Assembly: GCF_933775445.1 (NCBI RefSeq)
Contig: NC_065878.1
Location: 13,589,395 to 13,653,394 of the forward strand
Source of the DNA: Argentina anserina
Lineage: Eukaryota; Streptophyta; Magnoliopsida; Rosales; Rosaceae
Length of the DNA: 64,000 bases
Direction: 5' to 3'
The position numbers and the translations under genes were made by a program. Shown in pieces: positions 24,426-35,650 of the stretch. Position 1 is the first letter of the stretch, and the number at the start of each line of letters is the position of its first letter. The notes beneath the pieces are model-generated. The model ran no database searches. It was given only the letters and a program-made list of their open reading frames with translations, and was not told where the DNA came from.

Positions 24426-25956
24426 TATCACTACAAGAAAAGTGAGCATTAACGACGCAAAATTTACGGCGTGCATCAATGCGCGACGTGAATAAGTATC
24501 ATTTACGACGTGCGTTTAATGCACACTGTAAATCATATATTTTTCTCAAAATTGTTACCACGTAAATTTTGTGCCGTAATACCACGTAAATTTCTTTCTT
24601 CCAACTCTGAATAACAAATCTGAAAACTCAAAATAAAAACCTCAAAAACTCAACTCGTTCTCTCTTCTCATATCTTCATCGCCGAACAGAGCTCAATTCT
24701 CTCTCTCACTCTGAAAAAATTAGGGCTTTGAAGCTTTGCACAGTACTGATGGTGCTCTGCTTCATCTCCGATTCAAATGACAATCCCGACGAATCCTTCC
24801 TGGAGATTCTCCACAATTGTTCAATTCCTTGGGCAATTGCAACACATACCTCAGTTTCGGTGTTAGTTTCAGTTTAATTTGCGGTTCCGAATTGAATTGA
24901 AGATGCTCTAGTGGTTTCTGCGATGGCGCCTAGCAAAACCGTTCAGGGCACCACTGCTCGCCACTAATGGAAAGTCGACAATCGAGGATGAAGAAGACCT
25001 TATCAACAAGCATAAGCCTTCGATCGTATTCAATTTTCGTTCACAATTTTCAATTCTCAATATTGTTCGCTTCGATTTAGTTTACCTATCCTAATACTCA
25101 TGGTCTCAATCTCGATTGCTCTCGGTGTTTAATTTCTGATGAATTTGCTTCATATTACTTTGAAAATTTCCAGAATCTATGAGTATTGCTTCACTCAGTT
25201 AACCTAATTTCGATTTTGTGCGCTGATGTACATTTAGATGTAATTTTTGTGTGAATTTCACTATCAGCAAATGAGGAAATATACTATGTAATCGGAATTC
25301 AATTTTTGCAGCATTTATATTGATATGCTTAGGACGTAGGGATCGACACCTACAATGGCTTGATGATGCATATGTGAAACTGTTGAGAAGATAGTGGTCA
25401 GTGGTAGACTATTGCATGATTTTCAAGTATATTGCAATCTTCAAGTTGAATTAGGGTTTTGAGTTGTTTTAGAGTTTTAATTATTCATTTGCAACGATGG
25501 ACTTGAATATAGCTGAGGTTATGTGAAGCTGGACTGATCACAGTACAAAGTTAATGGGGCTTGTGGTGTTTAGAATTGGGTATATTGGCCTTATATATTA
25601 TCACTATATGAAGCTTAGAATTTGTTTTATTCGGAATCATGTTAAAGAAAATAATCAGATATGGACCTTAACCTTTTCTTGTTGTGTGGTTTCAGATAAA
25701 GTGAGATTAGGAATGATGCATATATAGTGAAAATATAGTATCATCAGTCCATGTAATTTTGTCTGCATGTGGTAATGGCCTCACTCTTGTTTATACTATG
25801 CACCAGTTCTTGTTTTCATTAAGGTAGAATTGTTAAATGTGTTTTTATATGCTTGTTTCATTAAGATGTAAATATGTTGTATTTAATAGATTGAATTTAT
25901 TTGTCCATATGCAGTTCCTTGCATGAGGATAACTCTTAAATGTCTTGCTTGTAAGA

Positions 25957-26067
25957 ATGGAGACATTGATGAAGCATGTTCATTTCTCTGGTCAAGAGGG
26001 GAGGACTGAAATTAAGAAAATTGCTGCAAGGTTTAAGGAGAAGGTGTATTGTGCTGGCAAAAGTCAG
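25957..26067 (+). pseudogene. Captured MED15 KIX-domain fragment
   Basis: The 37-codon stretch METLMKHVHFSGQEG.TEIKKIAARFKEKVY.AGKSQ matches the plant Mediator subunit 15 KIX domain, which in intact proteins reads roughly IMETLKRHLPFSGQEG..ELKKIAVRFEEKIYTAATSQ. It is followed directly by a GT donor (GTACAT) at 26068, apparently inherited from the source gene. In MED15 the KIX domain binds activator proteins and recruits Mediator. Here the rest of the domain and protein is missing, so this is a transposon-borne fragment. It is not expected to function, though it could be expressed as part of a chimeric transcript. Confidence 0.7.
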
Positions 26068-26427
26068 GTACATATTGTGGATGGACTATGGAGTGACTTT
26101 AATATCTGTTGTTCTAATTAACTTGTTGCCTGGCAATGTGTTAGCTGGTTTGGACAATGCTAAAAAGTTGCCACAAAGATGGTTATATGGCCCTGGTTTG
26201 GACCATCATAATTCTCCTTATACTGAATTATGTCAACTAAAATGGAACTACAGATCAAATGTCTGTGATCCTTGTAGTTTGTGAATCTGATCCTGATTTT
26301 CCTGATAGTGTTTAAATAACGCAGAAATATGTTGTTTGTTGTACTGCTTCTTTTCAAATTCCAGCTTGTTAACCAATTTTCTCCTAATCTAAGTGTATGC
26401 AATTTATATCATCTGGATTTTCATCCT

Positions 26428-26568
26428 TTTAGCATAGTTGTATATAATGGACATGGGATGGAAGAGTTTGTACTGAAGATGACATCAGCTTATATTAGTC
26501 AGCATGATCTCCACATAGGGGATATGACAGTGAGAGCAAAGGAGTTGCTGACTTTCTTCAAGAAGTAA
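26428..26568 (+). pseudogene. Captured PDR/ABCG transporter fragment, first NBD
   Basis: The frame reads [20 protein letters not shown] then [18 protein letters not shown]. Plant full-size ABCG (PDR) transporters have YNGHGM.EFVPQRTAAYISQ.D.HIGEMTVRETL between Walker A and the signature motif of the first nucleotide-binding domain. Walker A and the signature motif themselves are not present. It lies just upstream of second-NBD fragments in the same orientation, so both came from one donor gene with the intervening exons lost. Confidence 0.75.
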
Positions 26569-26659
26569 TCTTATGAATGAGACTCTACCTTTTTTACCAC
26601 CTTATTGCTTTTTAGAAAGGTTGGACTTCATTATAACCTCATTTTCTTGCGCACCATAG

Positions 26660-27240
26660 GTGACATCACCATTTCTGAGTATCCGAAAAAGCAAGAAATA
26701 TTTGCTCGGATATCTGGATATTGTGTGCAAACCGATATACACTCTCCTCATGTTACAATATACGAGTCTTTGGTGTATTCCACATGACTCCAGTTGCCCC
26801 TTGATGTTCACTCTGCAACTAGAAAGGTATGTTCCTAATGTTTTATTTTGTTTTCATTGGGGTGCTTAGTACAAGTTTATGAATTAAGTGCTCTATGTCC
26901 TGTTAAATTTGTTAACCATATATGAATTAATTTGATTAATGGCTTGCATATGTTTGTTAAAGAAGTTATGGAGCTTGTGGAACTGACATCGATAAGGGAG
27001 TCACTTGTGGGATTTCCAGGAGTGAATGGTTTCTCTACTAAGCAGCGAAAAAGGCTAACTATTGTTGTAGAACTTGTTGCCAACCCTTCCATAATACTTA
27101 TGGATGAGCCAACCTCTGGCCTTAATGCCAAGGCAGCATCTATTGTAATAAGAACAGTGAGAAATACAGTGGACACAGGGCGAACTATAGTCAACACAAT
27201 CCACCAGCCAAGCATCGACATTTTTATGCTTTCAATGAGG
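26660..27240 (+). pseudogene. Captured PDR/ABCG transporter fragment, second NBD (two exons)
   Basis: The first exon, 26660-26826, follows a CATAG acceptor and reads [20 protein letters not shown], then [24 protein letters not shown] stop replaces the Trp codon of the usual SAWLRLP. It ends at a GTATGT donor. The second part, about 26947-27239, reads [52 protein letters not shown] and [10 protein letters not shown]. It retains the ABC signature region, Walker B with its Glu, and the H-loop His. The D-loop SGLDA is changed to SGLNA. The in-frame stop and missing Walker A show it is not a working ATPase. Confidence 0.85.
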
Positions 27241-28119
27241 TGAGATGCATTTTCTGTATTTAGTACTTATCAATTTATAAATGCCTTTTATGTATGGAAT
27301 CTAGTAACTCTTGATGTCTGAAATAGTAGTTTAAAAGTATGTTTCTGAATATATAGTTGTTTATAAATATGATGGGAACCTATCAAATTGCACATAGCAT
27401 GAAAGCTACAAACATTGACAAAAAAAAAAAGCTACAAAGTACCTCACAACCTCTTATATTTAGTGTGGAAACTTTATTATATCACTTGTGCATTTCTTAC
27501 GGTCTTCCATAGTTAGTGGTAGATATCTTCTCTTATTTGTTGTTCAGTTTACTGATGAAACACACTTCTTTCATAATGACATTTAATGTATTTCCACTGC
27601 AGGGACAACAAAGATAAACAACCTGAGTATAAACATTGGCTCTTTGAAGGTGGAAACTTGGAGAAAAGGGGACTTCAAAAGAAGTCACTGATGATGTACC
27701 ACTAGACCAAGTCGATCGTCGGGGGTAAAACTTATATTTTAGGTTCATTACTTTGGAATGTAGATTCATATAGATCGCTTAGGACCAAATATTTAGGTAT
27801 GTATCCTTACATTTAAAAGGATTAATTCATTGGAGTGGAATATTAACTTTCAAGAAAGTTTCCATTGTTCTATTATTTTATTTGATTTTTAAGCTATTAC
27901 TTGGTCTCTTTTATTTAAATATTTTTTTTATAATCAGAATGACATTTTACGGCGTGTATTGTGCGCCGTAAATAAAAAAAAATTACGGCATGCAATTACA
28001 CGCTGTAATTGAAAAAGACATTTTACGACGCGATCTTTAACGACGTGCTTTTGCGCATTGTAAACCGAATTCACGGCGTGATTTGCACGCTGTATTTGGC
28101 CATTTTTCTTGTAGTGTAT

Positions 28120-29030
28120 GTTTCTAGAAGAAATAAGAGTAAGCTTGAGCACGTACGTTAATCTTTTCAACTAATTGCATCATGTTTTGGGTTGTCTTTC
28201 TAAGAGAAGCAGCCTAAAAAGAATGTTCGATGTTCTTCATCGTCTTTTAAATATTGCATGACAGAACTAGCTATGTTGAAATGGATTGATGACCAACTTC
28301 TCGGTTTACTATAGTATTAAAAAGGAGTGGGCGAAATTAGAGAGAAAGCACATAGCTGATAGCTCCATTGTCAATTGAGAAAAATGGTGTAAAGTGTAAA
28401 CACTAGCTAGTTTTCTAGATACTGGGGAAAGGATGCGAAAATGATAACAAAAGACAAGTGAATGATATGAACTTTAATCATCTTCGGATAAAAGGAGGAG
28501 AAATACGACTGAACGTACTACTACTATTTGTAGTAGTGGTCCTTATATATCGTATTAGCAATCGTAAGATGATTTTCATTTCCGGAGTTTTAGCCCCTAA
28601 TGTTCTGTTTCAAACTTTCAATAGTAAATTTAATTTGGGAATGCAAAACTTATATATTTGCATCTTGATCGAGTTGTCCACTTATCGCATCTCTATGTAC
28701 TATATAGGAAAGTCAAGCCCCACAATTTCATTTGGGACAACAACTGCAATTTCTTAATGGTGCAAATAAAATATGAGAAGAAAAACTAGCAACATGAATT
28801 AATGAAACTAGAACTTTAATTAATCACCTTAAATTTACTTGAATTTTTACGACAACTATAAGACATTATTCAATTGAACTCTTTTACATATAGTAATGCC
28901 ATTGTAGCTATTACATGAATGAAGTTTATGACGATAGCTATACGTACGAACATAAAAATAATTAATTAATTACGGTGTATGTGATTTTAGTTGCCCAATG
29001 TCTGCAAGTTAAAATGGGAAGAATCATATA
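28120..29030. other. AT-rich intergenic region, nothing assigned
   Basis: This is ordinary AT-rich sequence between the Pack-CACTA element and the SINE. A 99-codon open frame at 28458-28757 shows no similarity I can recognise and has no coding-like composition. I see no terminal repeats. Confidence 0.35.
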
Positions 29031-29033
29031 TAT

Positions 29034-29148
29034 TAGATGTTCAAGTGGTAAGAGCACCATTACCTGAGAAATAATGGGCTATTAGGTCCTAGGTTTGAGT
29101 CACCACAAGGGGTAGGTGCAAAGGGTTTCGATCGATCCTCTTTTTGTT
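29034..29148 (+). mobile_element. tRNA-derived SINE
   Basis: The sequence has an RNA polymerase III A-box-like segment (TCAAGTGGTAAGAGC at 29041-29055) and a B-box-like segment (GGTTTGAGTC at 29092-29101) at tRNA-like spacing. A tRNA-unrelated tail follows, ending CTCTTTTTGTT. This is the layout of plant Au-type SINEs. Its 3' end lies only 13 bp from the LTR boundary of the adjacent Copia element. It cannot be a functional tRNA because the acceptor and anticodon arms do not form. Confidence 0.65.
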
Positions 29149-29161
29149 AAAAATATAAAAG

Positions 29162-29357
29162 TGTTCAGAAAAATGTAATACACATTAGAATATGAAGAAA
29201 CATCATCTCTATTCATTGATAAGGGGAGCATTTATATAGGTATTACATTGGGTATCCTGTAAAATCAGAGATTATATATCATTCTTTATCTAAACTAACA
29301 TATACTGATTAGGACAAGATACATCGGAAGATTACGGAGAGTAATTCTCCTACAACA
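29162..29357 (-). repeat. 3' LTR of Copia copy B
   Basis: This 196-bp unit on the minus strand has TG...CA ends and pairs with 35449-35645. Shared blocks include AGGAGAATTACTCTCCGTAAT at its inner edge and GAATGATATATAATC-type text within. The related LTRs of copies A and C share the initial GGAGAATTA. Confidence 0.8.
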
Positions 29358-32300
29358 CTCCTCTTGTATCGCGATCCTAATATGTCATGGTGCAACTGTT
29401 ATCTCGGTTAAAACCTTGTCAAGTAAAACAAAAATCACTTAGGTAAAATAAAAGGTTTGGTCGAAGGAAAAAATAGCACAACGCACCAACTACAGTTGAA
29501 GATAACATGTGGTACAGACTTCTCCTGAAGTCTGCAAAACAACTCCTCCTGATCAGTAACTGAATCTTGGAGTTTAGATAGATAGCGTATACAAACGCTC
29601 TTCGCATTCTTCAAAAGTAGTAATGAGTCAATGATTTGAATATCAAATCTCGCCAAACATATTCTTTAATCGAACATGTATACTTATCCGTACATAGATC
29701 AAAAGAAAGAGAATCGCATAACAACTCAAAACAAGAGTTTGCAATAAAAAATAGATTCATGCATGGTATGACCTTCACGCACTTAAACAGTCATAACTTC
29801 TTCGAATAATAGGTATAAACAAACCGTTAAAAGTTCTGAAAAGTAGACACTCGTGGCTTTCTAGTGATATGTAGTCTGAGCTGATCACAATGCTTAGTCG
29901 AAGTTGACTCAGCTGTAGGTTTCGGATAGATCCGTCCTATCTTGCTAAAACAACTATAACTCACTCAATATAATAGATATGGTCAAATGGTTGGTGTCTC
30001 AGAAAATTAGACACATAGAGCTTTCCAATGGTACTAAATTCACCATTTTCCAACAAATGAGCTGCCCTATACTTCCCGTGGAAGTTGACCTATGAATCTG
30101 GGCAGATTTTGACATCGCTTCATTAAAGTGTTTTTTTGTGTTGGGATATAGGATTTGATATCATAAACATGCTGTGATCAAGCATTGACATATGTGTGGG
30201 CGCACTCAACCATCATCTTGGCTCTACGAGTTTAAACCGAATGAGATGTCGAGTCAAGTATAATACAACAAGTACATGTATACACATATCGTACTTAAAT
30301 GGAGAGTTTCATCTCCTAAAACTTATCGTCGCTCATACGGCAGAAACATATCTTCTCATGACTTCAACTGATTCATGGAATACTTGTAGACATTAGTTTA
30401 ACGTCTATTTTGCCTTTAACCAACCGATGAATAACATCATCAATAACGGTCATCACTTTCGAGACCTAGTATTTTTAAGATCTTTTCATTCTTAATTATG
30501 GCTACATGCAAAATTATCCTCAGACAGTTATGGGTAAATTACTATGCGGAACAAGGTCCTTAGCTATAAGTTGTCAATGCTTAATTGTCGCTCATGCTAA
30601 TCCATTCTGCAAATGAACATGGAGGTACGAGATGTTCTACATCTATCCCATATAATAGTCATTAAAAGTCTTTGAAGTGAATTCTCATGCATTATCCAGT
30701 CAAAAATATTTAATTGGATGGTTAGGGTGGTTAGGGTGGTGAGCCCTGAGCTTTGAGCAAGTAGCTTCGGAAATGCAGCATATTCTTAGTTCATCAAGAG
30801 TCCATTACACTTCATTTTGATATCCATACCTTAATCAAATTAACGCGCTCTATGGTCTAGAGACACTTGAGTTAGGTTAAAAACTAATTCATTCAAGATC
30901 TTTATCTACATCTCTTAACTTAGTCTCAATAGAGATGATCTGTGACCACAAATTGCAAATTCAGTTATTTTGGAAAACACCTAACTGACAAGGTAGTGGA
31001 CTGCAATGCCATCCTTTATGAGAGAAAACATTCTCATATTTGATTCCAGGGCGTTTTGTCAGAGAGTTTGCATCTTAAGGTCAGTCTAACCTCTTCTCTT
31101 TCTCACTACGCCTAACAAAGGTATAACTAATAGGATTTAAATTTGTGGTGTTGGCATTACCTGACCAATGACCTATCTCTTTGTTTAAACTGGATCCTAC
31201 TACTTTTCAGGCGGTGACAGAGGCGACTCGGTCACTTACCGGTCTGACATCTCCATCTATTCCGACCGAATAACACTTTTCCATGTAGGTCAATCTACAA
31301 TGTTGGAATTTTACATCAACAGAGTATGCATGTATGGTTCGACATCAAACTCATTTAACATCGTCATTCTTCGAGATCTTTCTTTAGATTGGTATTGACA
31401 TTGAGGTGTCCCTCAATGATAACCATCATATCCAAGAAAACAGATGAGTAAGTATCATTGATCATAGATCAAGTTGTGCCATAAATCGCATTCAGTCACA
31501 TTTATTGAGAGCCACAGCCTAGTGACACCATCTACCACATTTATTGAGTCATCACGTCACCAATAAAGAGTGACTACATGTCCATTTGTCGAACATCAAT
31601 CCTTACAAGCATAGTTGCAGCATGTATATCTGATCTCGTCACTTCAATTTATGAGACTTATTAAAAACATGATGAGTCTCAATGAGACAAACCACGACAA
31701 AACCAAGTCTTTTAACTTGACCAAACCTTTTCTTCTCTCCCCCTAACGACGGGGAGACTAGCTCATCAAAAGTAACAAAACAGGATCTCCTGTTAAGGTC
31801 TTTATATAAGCGGACATAGGTGGAAGTTCATGTCTTAGTTAAAGACAATATTCAACATCAAATAACCCATCATTATGCGCTTGTACGTGGAGGCGCAATT
31901 TGGCACATAAACTAACTGGATGATAAACCGTTAACATAATCCTTTAACATGCGAACCGTTACAACCGTAACATCAATGATGGTGGTATAGATGGATACCG
32001 TAAAACAAGACACGCTACAAGCCGTAACTTATCGTTCGAAATCGTTGGTTTATTGTTGGAAGCATGTTTTCATCAATAACCAATACCGAACCTCTGTTTT
32101 ACACTTCCTTAAATGGTTCACTGACTTTCCAAACCCTAAATTCTACCCAATTTCATGAGCAAGTAAACATGGGTGTTAGGAATCCAATGCCACCAACCTT
32201 ACTACTAGAACTAGTTGGAAAAGCACTGAACCGGCCGGAATACTCACCGGAGGTCAGTGACCACTTGTGTCGAGCAGTTCACCATGTTCCAGGGAAATGC

Positions 32301-35300
32301 CCTTAAATTTTATGAGTAGGTAGCCTTGGATATTAGGAATCAGTAGTCGCAAGTAGCACCCCAATTTCCCACCTAAAAGTAGGTGAACCAGTCCTCACAA
32401 TGACAAGTCCGCAATCTGAAAAACTTGAAACGTTAGGTTTTTTTCAACTTTTTGTCATGGTTTGGGTGCTCCATAATATCTAAGTGTTATGGTTTGAGTT
32501 TAACCATGATATATGTATCACCATCTTATATCTCATTCTCTTTAGCGTAAGTGAGTGTATGTCACTCCTAAATTTTAATTTTACTAAAGAATAGGCTTGA
32601 ATAATGAGCATAGTTAATTACGGATCATAGGGGGTTATGCACTTGTTAACGCATAGATTACATCTCCATTATTTTGGAGGAATTATATTGATCCGTATAA
32701 CATCTTTGCTAAAAAGAATAGCCTATATGAGTCACTGACTTATTAAACCGAATCATAGTAACGTAAAAGAATACAATTCACACTATATCGCTTCTTGAGA
32801 TGTGCTCCATCATTAGAAGCGATTCATAAGAAATTTAATTTTCACAATGAGTTTGTAGGTGATAAATGTTGGTAAAAATATTGCATTCAAGTAACTTATC
32901 GTCTCACCAATTTTATTTATGGTTCCGTTGTGAATTCATCAACGTAGACAACTACTATGGCAAAACCAATTCATAAGTTTAATTGTTCTCTTGATGCATA
33001 AAAGCATGTGACTTGAATCATCACCCCATAAGGCAGTTAAACTTGAGCTTTAAACCGCTCGTTGATTCTATGTGATGATCTAGTCGTAGTCATAATGAAT
33101 TAAAATATTAAATCTGTTAATAGTTTTAAGTTCTTCTAGCTATGCACTCAATGTCTCTTGAACATATTCATAAACAAGAATATAGAGCCAAGTTGTATTC
33201 TGTTAAGACATAAAAATATCATAATATAAAGCTCGGCAAGTGCACTGATATAGTCCCAAATGGCCGCTTAACGTTACTTAAGGGTTTTAGACCCTCAAAT
33301 GTCATTCACGAGTTATTTTGACATGCTTATATCATGCATATGCACCATAGATCAAAATACAAGGGTCGGTGTTGTCTAGGCATACCCAAAAAAGGTTGCC
33401 GACATCAAAGAAATAAAGCAAAAAAGGTAAGGAGTTCATGAGAATGCCGTGTAGGGGAGGCTGCGGAGGCCATGTAGGAGGTTGTGCGGGGGCCTGCAGA
33501 GGGGTGCGGGGGACTGCCGAGGAGGGCTTACGGGCCGAGCAAAGTGCTTGGCTACTTTTTGGTGCCATTAGGGGTAAAACCGGGCCGCAGACGGAACTTC
33601 TCAACCGAGGTTAAGGCCGTGCAACACAAACATGTTATAACTTTGCCACTCCCCCTAATCTTTCAAGCGTTAGTTCAATTCGAACTTTGTGAAAAATATC
33701 ACCATATCCTAAACAGGTGGAATATAGAGTGCACATGGCGATACATTGCATATCACATACATTAAACGTATCGAACCATATTTGCATCAAAACATTCTCG
33801 TATATTCATTTACTTGAACAATTTTAAAGAATTTGAGAGTAATGCCAACAATGGTATTGAGTTCTTGACCATGAAACAATTAAAAATTTATTGACTAAGT
33901 AACATTGGTTACAGTAACTTGGGAATATATGGATTTGAAGTCATTCAAACTATTAACGAAGCTTTATTCTTCATTTTTTTTATAACCGCAATGAATAAAT
34001 GTTTAAAAATCCGTAATTGTGAGAAGATATTCTCATGTTCTTCCATATAATGAGTATCTTGTTTCAAGAACTTCTCATATCTCACTCTTGTATATTTTGA
34101 CCATAATGAATCTGTCTTTTAATGAAACGATGTGCACCAAAAGAAATTAATATGGACTAGGTGCATAAACACATCCAATATGAATATGTAAAATTTTAGA
34201 CGCCTGTTGCGGTCAACAAGAGGGAAGATTCATTAGTATCAATATCCGATACAACTTCCAAGTATTGAATTGTAGGTCAAGTCCCAAAGTATAGTAACTC
34301 AATTCAATAAATCGTGACAAATTCTGTCATATTGGTATAAGTGACAATTTCAATCACAAACCGGTGGTGTAAACGACAATTGTCGTCATAAACCAATGTT
34401 TGTCCCTTTTTTCAAACTTGTAGCTATACACAATAGCTACGGATGGTAGCAGCAACACTCCCAGCCGCTCCTATAATTAAGTACCAGGGGAATCATATCT
34501 TTGTATACCACCCAAGAAGTGAAAGAATCAAGTTAAAAAGGAAAGGGAGGTTAAAAGTCCCCGATGAAAGACAAAATTCAGAGGAATTTATATATGCATG
34601 AAAGCAACAACGTTAAATAAAACATACTTGGTTGTTTGCCAAATAAACAGCGTAATAGTTGCTCTTACTTAATTCCACGATCATGCTTGAATCCACGAAT
34701 GCGTCATGAAATGACTCTCGCCATTCGATTTTGTATCGTAATATGATAATTTTCACCAAAATGAAAACATATGGTTAGTTTAAATTCATCACATACATAA
34801 AAACGGTAATATTAAAATAAAATTATTGAACCTGTGGTGATAAAAATACTTTTTACTTGGGCAAAATTACTATACCCCAAATTACGTATTTACCAATTTA
34901 CCCGGAGGTAAAATCATTCTTTAACCGAGTCGGGTCGAACCCTGAATATCAGGTCGATGGGTCAAGCAAGCACTGGGCTTGTAGTGTGGAGGCGCACTAG
35001 TGAGTCTTCAGATCTGGCATCGTCGAGGCTACCTCGTGCGGTCGAAGATCTGGGTTCGAAAACCTTCAAGGCTACTTAGTGGCGTCGACGAAGTTGCGTC
35101 GTCGATGCTACGAGAGGCAAGGCAGTGCAGGATTTTGGCTGCGGGGCTCTGGGTTACGAGGGGTGGCCAGACTCGCCGAGAGGAGGATGTGCAAGGCCAA
35201 GAAAATATGGGCTGTCAGCGTGGGTTGGCCTCTCAGCCTCTGTGGTTGGAGAAGAAGGTGGGGGTGCCCATATAAGATTTCTGAGCGCCCTAATCCATTT

Positions 35301-35448
35301 CTATTTTCTATTTTTTCGTCTTTTTTTTTCAACAGAATAATTTTTTTTCATCTTCTTCTTTAGTCGAATTTTTATGACAGAAGGAAGTTTTTCAAAATTT
35401 AGGGTTCTAGATCTAGGAACTCAGGGTTAGAACTACGTGCTGATAACG

Positions 35449-35645
35449 TGTTACATAAAAATGTAATACGCATCGGAATAAGGAGAAACATCATCTTTAT
35501 TCATTGATAAAGTAAGCATTTATATAGACATTACATTGAGTATCTCGTAGAATCATGGATTATATATCCTTTCTTATTTAGGCTAACCTATACTAATTAA
35601 GATAAGATACACCAGACGATTACGGAGAGTAATTCTCCTACAACA
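35449..35645 (-). repeat. 5' LTR of Copia copy B
   Basis: This is the partner of 29162-29357 in direct orientation, at about 83 percent identity by eye. In minus orientation it is followed by the primer-binding region just below 35449. Confidence 0.8.
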
Positions 35646-35650
35646 ACAAG

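Larger units (their letters stand above)
24429..28116 (+). mobile_element. Pack-CACTA element carrying host gene fragments, TSD TAT
   Basis: The left end is CACTACAAGAAAAGTG. The right end reads TTTTTCTTGTAGTG, a 13-bp inverted repeat. TAT flanks both sides (24426-24428 and 28117-28119). Subterminal repeats of ACGGCGTGC/ACGACGTGC and their inverses occur at 24450-24600 and 27940-28090. There is no transposase. Instead the interior carries, on the plus strand, a MED15-like KIX fragment and fragments of a PDR/ABCG transporter, with remnants of their splice sites. A UTR-like CT-rich stretch at about 24650-24720 precedes them. This architecture is a Pack-CACTA (transduplication) element, 3688 bp. 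Confidence 0.85.
29162..35645 (-). mobile_element. Complete but decayed Copia retrotransposon (copy B), two LTRs
   Basis: Two ~196-bp direct LTRs bound a 6.1 kb interior read on the minus strand. In minus orientation the LTRs start TGTTGTAGGAGAATTACTC and end ..AACA. A polypurine tract (AAGAGGAG) precedes the 3' LTR. The 5' LTR is followed by CGTTATCAGCACG, a plausible primer-binding region. Flanking pentamers AAAAG (29157-29161) and ACAAG (35646-35650) fit a mutated 5-bp TSD. The interior contains only broken pol fragments; for example, minus-strand text near 31730 resembles the SLGG segment after integrase seen in copies A and C. The LTRs differ at roughly 30 positions by eye, so the insertion is old. 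Confidence 0.8.

Noticed and set aside
26329..26427. Start of the open frame preceding the NBD1 fragment as a genuine gene start
   Set aside because: The residues before VVYNGHGM do not match ABCG proteins and are probably intron or filler sequence within the Pack-CACTA.
28458..28757. A 99-codon plus-strand open frame
   Set aside because: It has no recognisable similarity, AT-rich composition, and no splice or promoter context.
29041..29110. A possible tRNA gene from A- and B-box-like motifs
   Set aside because: The sequence does not fold into acceptor and anticodon arms, and it continues into a SINE-type tail, so a SINE is the better call.
33332..33765. GC-rich frames on both strands around 33.5 kb as a gene
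   Set aside because: They lie within the decayed Copia interior and show no conserved domain in either strand.
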